Shown: piece by piece, positions 24,764 to 31,929 of the stretch
Numbering within the stretch: position 1 is the first letter of the stretch
Layout: every line of letters starts with the position of its first letter
Assembly: GCF_900290235.1 (NCBI RefSeq)
Contig: NZ_OLMK01000068.1
Coordinates: 62,001 to 126,000 of the forward strand
Direction of reading: 5' to 3'
Length of the DNA: 64,000 nucleotides
From: Streptomyces sp. MA5143a
GTDB lineage: Bacteria; Actinomycetota; Actinomycetes; Streptomycetales; Streptomycetaceae
Notes under the pieces: generated by a model
The model's database searches: none
What the model saw: only the letters and a program-made list of their open reading frames with translations
What the model was told of the DNA's origin: nothing
Position numbers and translations under genes: made by a program

Positions 24764-26325
24764 CCGCGGTGGACGACGCCGGGGCCTCCTCCGGTACGGC
24801 CCCCTCCGGTACGGCCTCCTCGGGTACGGCCCCCTCCGGTGCGCCGCTCGCCGAGCGGCTCACGGGGTTCGTGCGGGCGTTGCGCGGCCATGGCATCCGG
24901 ATCGGGCCCGGCGAGACCGTGGACGCGGCGGCCGTTCTGGAGGTGCTGGGCCTCACCGACCGGGAGCGGATCCGCGAGGGCCTGGCGGCGGCGCTGCTGC
25001 GTGCCGACCGTCAGCGGGCCGTGTTCGACGCGGCCTTCGAGCTGTACTTCCCGCTCGGCGTGGGCGAGTTGACGGGGACGTGGGAGGCTCCGGCCGCGGA
25101 CCGGGACGAGTTGCGCGCACGGATCGCCGCCGCGCTCGCCGCCGGTGACGTCGCCGCCCTCAACCGGCTCGCCGGTGAGGCGGTCGAACTGCTCGGCCGG
25201 TACGGCACGTCGTCCGCTTCGGACGGCTGGTCGGCCCACCAGACGCTGGACCGCCTGCGGCCCCAGACGTTGCTCGCGGGAATCCTCGCGGCGCAGCGGG
25301 CCGGCGGAGGGGGTGGAGGCGGCGTTGGTTCCGGCTTCGGACCGGGGAACGGTGCAGGGGGCGGGTTCGGCGCCGGTGCGGGTGGTGTGGGTGGTGCGGG
25401 CGGCGCTGGGGCCGGGCCGGGCTCGGGCGGCCCAGGGTCGGGAGGGTTCACCGACCGGCTGGACGCGGACGAGATCCGGCGCCGTATCGAGGACTTCCGC
25501 GAACGGGTGCGCACCGAGGCACGGCGGCGGGTCGCCGAACGGCGGGGCGCTGCGCTGATCGCCCAGCGGGGCATCGCCCGCAGCGCCGACCAGGTCGACT
25601 TCCTCATCGCGAACCGCGAACAACTCGTCGAACTCCGCCGCACCGTGCAGCCGTTGGCCCGCAAACTGGCGACCCGTCTCGCCGCGCGACGGCGCAGGGC
25701 GGCGCGCGGCCGGATCGACATCCGGCGCACACTGCGCCGCTCGCTGTCCACCGGGGGAGTACCGCTGCGCCCGGCGTACCGGCGGCACCGGCCCGCCCGC
25801 CCGGAGATCGTGCTGCTGTGCGACGTGTCCGGTTCGGTCGCCGGGTTCGCGAACTTCACGATGCTGCTGGTGCAGGCGATGCGGGACCAGTTCAGCAAGG
25901 TGCGGGTTTTCGCCTTCGTCAACAAGGTCGACGAGGTGACCCACCTCGTCACCACCGGTGAGGCCGATCCGGCGGAACTCGGCAGGCGGATCGCCGAGGA
26001 GGCGACGATCAGCGGCTGGCACGGCAGCAGCGACTACGGGACCGCGCTCGGGGAGTTCGCCGAGCGCCACCTCGACGCCGTGGGGCCGCGCACCTCGGTG
26101 ATCGTCCTCGGTGACGCCCGCACCAACGGGTTCGACCCCAACGCGGCCGCCCTGCGCCGCGTCGCCGGCCGGGCCCGCCGCGTCCACTGGCTCAACCCCG
26201 AGTCACCCGAGCTGTGGTCCACGGGCGACTCCGCCGCGCACGTCTACGCCGAGGTCGTCGAGATGCACGCCTGCCGCAACGCACGGCGCCTCGGGGAACT
26301 GGTGACACGGTTGCTGCCGGTGTGA
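24760..26325 (+). CDS. VWA domain CoxE-like protein
   Basis: A 521-residue partner of the MoxR ATPase. An N-terminal SGTAP tandem repeat (15-bp DNA period) precedes a helical domain (GFVRALRGHGIRIGPGETVDA, split), a Gly-rich linker of about 55 residues near 180-235, and a C-terminal VWA domain with the MIDAS DVSGS at 355-359 and the later GDARTNG. VWA-CoxE proteins bind metal through MIDAS and act as adaptors for MoxR. The very long Gly-rich linker is a species-variable feature. A hairpin terminator follows the stop. Confidence 0.9.
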
Positions 26326-26348
26326 GGCGGCGCCTATGTCGGCCTCAG

Positions 26349-26374
26349 CCCTCAGGCCCTTCCCGGCCTGAGGG
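26349..26374. terminator. Bidirectional terminator, VWA / VOC genes
   Basis: CCCTCAGGCC and GGCCTGAGGG form a perfect 10-bp stem with a CTTCCC loop in a convergent spacer. Confidence 0.8.
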
Positions 26375-26391
26375 CCGCCGCCGGCCTCAGG

Positions 26392-26760
26392 TCAACCCCG
26401 GCCGGTGTCGATCACGCAGAAGCGGTTGCCCTCGGTGTCCTCCAGGACGATGAAGTCGGAGTCCTCCTCGTAGAGTTCCCAGTCGACGCGGCGCGCGCCG
26501 AGGTCGACCAGCCGTTCGACCTCCGCCGCCTGGTCGGCCGCGTTCCCGGCGTAGAGGTCCAGATGCACACGGGGCCGCTCCTGCGCCGGGGTCTCGCTCA
26601 GCCCGAGCGACAGCTGCGGCCGGCCGCCGTCGGGGTGCACGAGCACCACCCAGTCGTCCTCCGGCTCCTCACGCGGCACATACCCGAGCGCCCGCGTCCA
26701 GAACGCGGCGGCCCGCCGAACGTCGCAGGCCCCCATCACCACGGATCCGATGCTCAGCAT
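26392..26760 (-). CDS. VOC family (glyoxalase-like) protein
   Basis: A 122-residue single vicinal-oxygen-chelate module: IGSVVMGACDVRRAAAFWTRALGY at the N-terminus, PRVHLDLYAGN with the metal-type His, and FIVLEDTEGNRFCVIDT at the end. Members act as dioxygenases, lyases or bleomycin-type resistance proteins; the role here is unknown. The ATG was chosen because GAGAAT lies 6 nt before it (leaderless pattern). Confidence 0.85.
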   Translation of the reverse strand: MLSIGSVVMGACDVRRAAAFWTRALGYVPREEPEDDWVVLVHPDGGRPQLSLGLSETPAQERPRVHLDLYAGNAADQAAEVERLVDLGARRVDWELYEEDSDFIVLEDTEGNRFCVIDTGRG

Positions 26761-26830
26761 GAACCGATTCTCACCCCCGCCCCTGTGGCTTCGCACTGCC
26801 GGTGCGCGGTGCTCAGGAAGGCGTCGGCCC

Positions 26831-26858
26831 GGGAGCAGGGAGCCGGGAGCCGGGAGCC
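26831..26858 (+). repeat. Heptanucleotide tandem array GGGAGCC x4
   Basis: One GGGAGCA and three GGGAGCC units in the spacer between the VOC and universal stress protein genes. Confidence 0.8.
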
Positions 26859-26960
26859 GGTCCCGGGACGCGGGAAGGTGACGGTTTCGGGATTCCTGTG
26901 TGCGGCTCTCTCGCGTAGCCGCGATCCTGGAGACAGGCCTCGACGTCAGGAGGTGCGCCC

Positions 26961-27911
26961 ATGCCCCGCACCGTCACCGTGGGCTTCGACGGTTCCCCGG
27001 AGAGCCGCGCCGCCGTCGAGTGGGCGGCCCGTGAGGCCCGGCTCCGCGCCCTGCCCCTCCTCCTGGTCAACGTGTGGGAACCGGTGCCCGAGCCGATGGG
27101 ACGGTCCCCGATGCTCGGTCCGTCCGCCCAGCAGGGCTGGGCCGAGCACGGGGTGACGTCGACGGGCCCCGGGGCACGGCGGATCCTGCGCGACGCCGCC
27201 GACGAGGTCCGGCGGCGCCATCCGGCCCTCGACGTGGGACTGGAGCAGCTGACGGGCCGGGCGACGGAGGAACTGCTGAAGGCGGCCGTGGACGCCGAGC
27301 CGCTGGTCCTCGGCTCGCACGGGCGGAGCGGCGTCGCGGGCCTGCTCGTCGGCTCCGTCGGACTGCACGTCGCCGCGCACACCGAGCGTCCCGTCGTCCT
27401 CGTCCGGGCCGGTGAGTCGGCCGACGACGAGCATGTGCGGGATCCGTCGGGGGCCCCGTCCGCCGGGACGCCGTTCCGGCCCGTCGTCCTCGGCCTGGAC
27501 GTCGCGCATCCGGACGAGACGCTGCTCCGGTTCGCCTTCGAGGCCGCCGCCCTGCGGAAGACCGAGCTGCGCGTCGTCCACGATCCGGGCCACCGGTCCC
27601 CGGCCGGGCACGGTCCTCACGAGGGCGCCGCGTCGGACACGGCACCCGACCACGAGGACGTCCTCGGGGACGCCCTGGGACCGGCCGGCGCACCGCATGC
27701 CGTGCGGCGGGAGTTCCCGGACGTCGAGGTCGTCGAGGAGTCACCCCCGGGCAAGGCCGCCGACCACCTCGTCGCGGCGTCGCGGGAGGCGTCGTTGGTC
27801 GTCGTGGGCCGCCGGGTGCGTCACTCCCCGCTCGGCGCCCACCTCGGACCCGTCGCCCACGCGGTGCTGCACCACGCGGCGGCCCCGGTGGCGGTCGTCG
27901 CCCACAGCTGA
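26961..27911 (+). CDS. Universal stress protein, two UspA domains
   Basis: A 316-residue tandem UspA protein. Domain 1 opens VTVGFDGSPESRAAVEWAAREA and ends with the ATP-binding G-x2-G-x9-G(S/T) region SHGRSGVAGLLVGSVGLHV; domain 2 opens RPVVLGLDVAHPDETLLRFAF and has VVGRRVRHSPLGAHLGPVAHAVL in the same place, with a less canonical glycine pattern. Tandem USPs in actinobacteria usually respond to hypoxia or dormancy signals. No promoter motif is firm. It ends 16 nt from the convergent CoA-binding protein gene. Confidence 0.92.
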   Translation: MPRTVTVGFDGSPESRAAVEWAAREARLRALPLLLVNVWEPVPEPMGRSPMLGPSAQQGWAEHGVTSTGPGARRILRDAADEVRRRHPALDVGLEQLTGRATEELLKAAVDAEPLVLGSHGRSGVAGLLVGSVGLHVAAHTERPVVLVRAGESADDEHVRDPSGAPSAGTPFRPVVLGLDVAHPDETLLRFAFEAAALRKTELRVVHDPGHRSPAGHGPHEGAASDTAPDHEDVLGDALGPAGAPHAVRREFPDVEVVEESPPGKAADHLVAASREASLVVVGRRVRHSPLGAHLGPVAHAVLHHAAAPVAVVAHS

Positions 27912-27927
27912 GCGGCCGGGCGGACGG

Positions 27928-28335
27928 TCAGCCCAGCCGGGGAATCTCGATGGCGGGGCAGCGGTCCATGACCATGTCGAGCCCGGCGGCGCGGGTGCGG
28001 TCGTACGCCTCCTCGTCGACGACGCCCAGCTGGAACCAGACGGCCCGGGCGCCGATCCGGACGGCCTCGTCGGCCACCGGCCCGGCGAGGTCGCTGTTGA
28101 CGAAGACGTCGACGACGTCCACGGGGAAGGGGATGTCCGCGAGCGAGGCGTACCCCTGCTCGCCGTGGACCGTCTCGGCCTTGGGGTGGACCGGGACGAC
28201 CCGCTTGCCGTAGCGCTGGAGGACCTCGGCGACACCGTACGCGGCACGGCCGCGGTTGGTGGACAGGCCCACGACGGCCCAGGTGTCGCCGAGTTCCGTC
28301 AGGATCTTGCGGATCGTGGCGGCGTCGCCGTCCAT
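27928..28335 (-). CDS. CoA-binding (YccU-type) protein
   Basis: A 135-residue Rossmann-like CoA_binding domain: TWAVVGLSTNRGRAAYGVAEVLQRYGKRVVPVHP (interrupted here only for length), DVVDVFVNSDLAGPV and VWFQLGVVDEEAYDRTRAAGL with a final DRCPAIE. This is the small YccU/YneT family, which binds CoA or related nucleotides; no reaction is known. AGGAGA precedes the ATG by a few bases. It converges on the universal stress protein gene. Confidence 0.88.
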   Translation of the reverse strand: MDGDAATIRKILTELGDTWAVVGLSTNRGRAAYGVAEVLQRYGKRVVPVHPKAETVHGEQGYASLADIPFPVDVVDVFVNSDLAGPVADEAVRIGARAVWFQLGVVDEEAYDRTRAAGLDMVMDRCPAIEIPRLG

Positions 28336-28440
28336 GTCCTGTCTCCTCATCGTCCGTACGAGAGCGCCCGGTGCGGGCTGCCTGCGCCAACAGCGTGGCC
28401 GGCCCGGTGATTCCCGCGCCCGCCCGAGCGGCGCCGCCGG

Positions 28441-28483
28441 GGCGACCGGCGACCGGCAACCGGCGACCCCGCAACCGGCGACC
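28441..28483 (+). repeat. Heptanucleotide tandem array GGCGACC
   Basis: GGCGACC, GGCGACC, GGCAACC, GGCGACC, an 8-nt variant CCGCAACC, then GGCGACC. It lies in the divergent spacer between the CoA-binding and CysRS-like genes. Confidence 0.75.
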
Positions 28484-28574
28484 GCGGAGCCGGGCCGGGC
28501 CGTCGCCCCGGTCGGCCGCACGGAATGTCGTGGTGCGCACTGCGTTCCGCCGCTCGCGCGCCTACGCTCACCTC

Positions 28575-29261
28575 GTGCTGCGTATCACCGACGCCCGGAC
28601 CGGCGAGCCCGTCGACGTCCGCAGAGCGCTCACCAGGGTCCACGTCCACGCGCCGAGCGACGACACATCGGGGCTGCGCGTGCTGCTGGTCGCCGATGTC
28701 CTCGCACGGGCCCTGGACATGGGCGGGATCCCCGCCCTGCTGGTCGCCGACCCGCCCGCCACGCTGCGCCGACGCGCCGACGACCTGGGCATCCGGCCGG
28801 CGGAGGCCGCAGGGGCGGGCGGCGGGCGGCAGGTGCTGCGGGTGGCCGGCACCGGGGAGACGACCGGCGAGGGCGTCGGCGTCGAGGTCGCCCCGGTCAC
28901 CGGACCGCGGGCGCCGGCCGCGTCCGGCACAGCCCTGCGGCTCGCCCTCCTTCGTCGGCCCCGCCGCACCCCCGTCGCCCTCGACGCCCCCGCCCTGGCC
29001 GAGGCGGACGAGGCCCTCGGCGCGTGGCGCAAGGCGGTGGCCGGCTGGGCCACCCGCCCCTCGAAGCCCGTCCCGGAGGACGTACGGCAGGCTCTGCGCA
29101 CCGCCTGGGAGGACGATCTGGACGTGCCCGCCGTGCTCGCCGTCCTGCGGGCCGTGGAGCGGGCCGACGACGTGCCGGACGGGGCGCGGTTCGAGACGTT
29201 CGCCTACGCGGACCGGCTCCTCGGGCTGGAGCTGACCCGGGAGATCGGAGCACCGGCATGA
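28575..29261 (+). CDS. Cysteinyl-tRNA synthetase-like orphan domain
   Basis: A 228-residue protein I only partly recognise. Its start (LRITDARTGEPVDVRRALTRV, broken here) and DTSGLRVLLVADVLARALD resemble the N-terminal fold of CysRS/MshC, and the last ~90 residues look like a helical aaRS anticodon-type bundle. The HIGH and KMSKS signatures and the Cys-binding zinc site are not visible, so aminoacylation is unlikely. A TACGCT lies 6 nt before the GTG. It is translationally coupled (ATGA) to the SixA-like phosphatase, which suggests a joint role. Confidence 0.55.
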   Translation: MLRITDARTGEPVDVRRALTRVHVHAPSDDTSGLRVLLVADVLARALDMGGIPALLVADPPATLRRRADDLGIRPAEAAGAGGGRQVLRVAGTGETTGEGVGVEVAPVTGPRAPAASGTALRLALLRRPRRTPVALDAPALAEADEALGAWRKAVAGWATRPSKPVPEDVRQALRTAWEDDLDVPAVLAVLRAVERADDVPDGARFETFAYADRLLGLELTREIGAPA

Positions 29262-29800
29262 ACGGGCGGGGAGCGGGACCGCTGCGCAGACTCGTCGTCC
29301 TGCGGCACGCCAAGTCGGCCTGGCCGGTCGGCGTGCCCGACCACGAACGCCCCTTGGCCGCGCGGGGCCGCCGCGACGCCCCCGCCGCCGGGCGGGCCCT
29401 CGCCGAGGCGGACTGCCTGCCCGACCTCGCCCTGTGCTCCACGGCCGTCCGCGCCACCCAGACCTGGGAGGCGGTCGCCGCCCAGTGGGGGACGCCGCCG
29501 CCCGTACGCCTCGACCCGCGCGTGTACGCCGCCGACGCGGCGGAACTGCTGGACGTCGTGCACGAGGTCCCCGACGGGGTCAGGACCCTGCTGCTGCTGG
29601 GGCACAACCCGGGTCTGGAGGAACTGGTGCTGGACCTGGCCGGTGACGCGCTCGACGACGCCCTGGAGACCGTCCGCACCAAGTTCCCGACCTCCGCCGT
29701 CGCCGTCCTCGCCTGGCACGGCGACACCTGGTCCGCCCTGACCCCGGGCACGGTCCTCCTGACGGACCTGATCGTGGCCCGAGGCGGGAAGAAGGGCTGA
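29258..29800 (+). CDS. SixA-type phosphohistidine phosphatase
   Basis: A 180-residue histidine phosphatase superfamily protein. The catalytic RHAKSAWP (RHG-like, as RHAKS) is near residues 15-22, followed by CSTAVRATQTW and the second catalytic His in LLLGHNPGLEELVL. SixA removes phosphate from histidine phosphotransfer domains or PTS proteins in E. coli; the target here is unknown. Its start overlaps the stop of the CysRS-like gene. Confidence 0.85.
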   Translation: MNGRGAGPLRRLVVLRHAKSAWPVGVPDHERPLAARGRRDAPAAGRALAEADCLPDLALCSTAVRATQTWEAVAAQWGTPPPVRLDPRVYAADAAELLDVVHEVPDGVRTLLLLGHNPGLEELVLDLAGDALDDALETVRTKFPTSAVAVLAWHGDTWSALTPGTVLLTDLIVARGGKKG

Positions 29801-29879
29801 CCCCGGAGCCTGTCCCCGCCGCGCACGCCGCCGTGCACGCCGGCGCGAACGCGTTCCGGGCTGCGCATAGGCTGGCCCG

Positions 29880-30506
29880 ATGCAGGACGAGTACCGCACC
29901 GTCGCCCGCGCCGGCGTGCACGAGACCGAGGTCAACCGCTCACGTTTCCTGTGCGCGGTCGCCCCGGCCGCCACCGAGCGGGAGGCCCAGGAGTTCATCG
30001 CGGCCGTCCGCAAGGAGCACGCCGACGCCACGCACAACTGCTACGCCTACGTCATCGGCGCCGACGCCGCCGTGCAGAAGGCGAGTGACGACGGTGAGCC
30101 CGGCGGCACCGCCGGCGTCCCCATGTTGCAGATGCTGATGCGGCGTGACATGCGCTACGTCGTCACCGTCGTCACCCGGTACTACGGCGGCGTCAAACTG
30201 GGCGCCGGCGGCCTCATCAGGGCGTACGGCGGCGCCGTCGGCGAGGCGCTGGACGCGCTCGGTACCCTCACCCGCCGGCGCTTCCGCCTCGCCACGGTCA
30301 CCGTCGACCACCAGCGCGCAGGCAAGGTGCAGAACGACCTGCGGGCCACCGGGCGCGAGGTCCGCGACGTCCGCTACGGGGAGGCCGTCACCATCGAGAT
30401 CGGGCTCCCCGACGCCGACGTGCCGGCCTTCCGCGCCTGGCTCGCCGACACCACCGCGGGCACGGCCGGCTTCGAGCTCGGCGGGGAGGCGTACGGCGAC
30501 GCGTGA
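29880..30506 (+). CDS. YigZ/IMPACT family protein
   Basis: A 208-residue member of the YigZ (UPF0029/IMPACT) family. The signature HNCYAYVIGADAAVQKASDDGEPGGTAG (given as landmarks HNCYAY, DDGEP) and RYYGGVKLGAGGLIRAYGG are both intact, with the DUF1949-type C-terminal domain. Its biochemical role is not settled; eukaryotic IMPACT modulates Gcn2. TAGGCT lies 6 nt before the ATG, so it is probably a leaderless transcript. Confidence 0.92.
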   Translation: MQDEYRTVARAGVHETEVNRSRFLCAVAPAATEREAQEFIAAVRKEHADATHNCYAYVIGADAAVQKASDDGEPGGTAGVPMLQMLMRRDMRYVVTVVTRYYGGVKLGAGGLIRAYGGAVGEALDALGTLTRRRFRLATVTVDHQRAGKVQNDLRATGREVRDVRYGEAVTIEIGLPDADVPAFRAWLADTTAGTAGFELGGEAYGDA

Positions 30507-30592
30507 CAGGGCGTGCCGACCGGCGATCGCGCCCGTGATCGCGACGGGGGACTGGGTCCAATTCCTCCAATCCGCGGCTTTCAGGAGAAAAG

Positions 30593-30627
30593 TTGACGAG
30601 TCTCCACGAACCGGTTCACGAACCGGT
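30593..30627 (+). promoter_or_regulatory. Direct-repeat region upstream of sbcDC
   Basis: TTGACG (30593-30598) is followed by two direct copies of CACGAACCGGT at 30605-30615 and 30617-30627 (period 12). A TATTAG further down (near 30665) could be a -10. The repeat may bind a regulator; no known box is matched. Confidence 0.35.
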
Positions 30628-30765
30628 GACTGTGCCGGACCGTGCGAGACCAGGTGCCGACACGTATTAGCGTGGTCGGTGCGTCGGCGCGGTACGGGCC
30701 GGTCGCCGCGGGGCCGGGCGGGTCCAGGGAGGGATGAGGGGAAACATGCGGGTCGGAGTGGCGTC

Positions 30766-31929
30766 TTGAGGATTCTGCACACCTCCGACTGGCATCTCGG
30801 TCGGGCGTTCCACCGGGTGAGCATGCTCGGGGCGCAGGCCGAGTTCGTCGGTCACCTCGTCACGACCGTGCGGGAGCGCGAGGTGGACGCGGTGGTCGTC
30901 TCCGGGGACGTGTACGACCGGGCGGTGCCGCCGCTGGCCGCCGTCGAGCTGTACGACGACGCCCTGCACCGCCTCGCCGAGCTGGGCGTCCCCACGGTGA
31001 TGATCTCCGGGAACCACGACTCGGCGCGTCGACTCGGCGTCGGCTCCGGGCTCATGGGCCGCGCGGGCATCCACCTGCGCACCGACGCCTCGGCGTCCGG
31101 AGTCCCGGTGGTCCTGGCCGACGCCCATGGCGACGTCGCCTTCTACGGGCTGCCGTATCTCGAACCAGCCCTGGTCAAGGACGAGTTCGCGGTGGAAAGG
31201 CCGGGCCACGAGGCCGTGCTCGCCGCCGCGATGGACCGCGTCCGCTCCGACCTGGCCGCCCGCGCGCCGGGCACCCGTTCCGTCGTCCTCGCCCACGCCT
31301 TCGTCACCGGCGGCGCGCCCAGCGACAGCGAGCGGGACATCTCCGTCGGCGGGGTCTCGTCCGTGCCCGCCGGGGTCTTCGACGGCGTCGACTACGTGGC
31401 CCTGGGCCATCTGCACGGCAGCCAGACCCTCACCGAACGCGTCCGCTACTCGGGCTCCCCGCTGCCGTACTCCTTCTCGGAGGCCGACCACCGCAAGAGC
31501 ATGTGGCTGGTCGACCTCGGCGCCGACGGCTCGATCGACGCCGAGCGCGTCGACTGCCCCGTGCCGCGCCGACTCGCCCGCCTCCGGGGCCGGTTGGACG
31601 AGCTCCTCGACGACCCCGGCCTCGCCCGGCACGAGGACGCGTGGGTCGAGGCCACCCTCACCGATCCGGTGCGGCCCGCCGAACCCATGGCCCGGCTCTG
31701 CGCACGCTTCCCGCACACCCTCAGCCTCGTCTTCGACCCGGAACGCGCCCCCTACGACCCGGACGTCTCCTACGCCCGGCGCCTCGCGGGCCGTGACGAC
31801 CAGCAGATCGCGGAGGACTTCGTGGCCCATGTGCGCGGCACCGGCCCCGACAGTCACGAACAGGCCGTGCTCCGGGACGCCTTCGACGCCGTACGGGCCG
31901 ACGAGACCCTCCGGGAGACCGCCCGATGA
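30766..31929 (+). CDS. sbcD: Exonuclease subunit SbcD
   Basis: A 387-residue Mre11-type nuclease subunit. All phosphoesterase motifs are present: ILHTSDWHLGR, VVVSGDVYDR, MISGNHDS, VLAHAF and LGHLHGSQ. With SbcC it cleaves hairpins and processes double-strand ends. TTG is the start, giving the standard MRILHTSDWHLG opening, with GGAG upstream. Its stop overlaps the sbcC start (ATGA). The complex is relevant here because the window contains long palindromes, including the element in the esterase gene. Confidence 0.96.
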   Translation: MRILHTSDWHLGRAFHRVSMLGAQAEFVGHLVTTVREREVDAVVVSGDVYDRAVPPLAAVELYDDALHRLAELGVPTVMISGNHDSARRLGVGSGLMGRAGIHLRTDASASGVPVVLADAHGDVAFYGLPYLEPALVKDEFAVERPGHEAVLAAAMDRVRSDLAARAPGTRSVVLAHAFVTGGAPSDSERDISVGGVSSVPAGVFDGVDYVALGHLHGSQTLTERVRYSGSPLPYSFSEADHRKSMWLVDLGADGSIDAERVDCPVPRRLARLRGRLDELLDDPGLARHEDAWVEATLTDPVRPAEPMARLCARFPHTLSLVFDPERAPYDPDVSYARRLAGRDDQQIAEDFVAHVRGTGPDSHEQAVLRDAFDAVRADETLRETAR

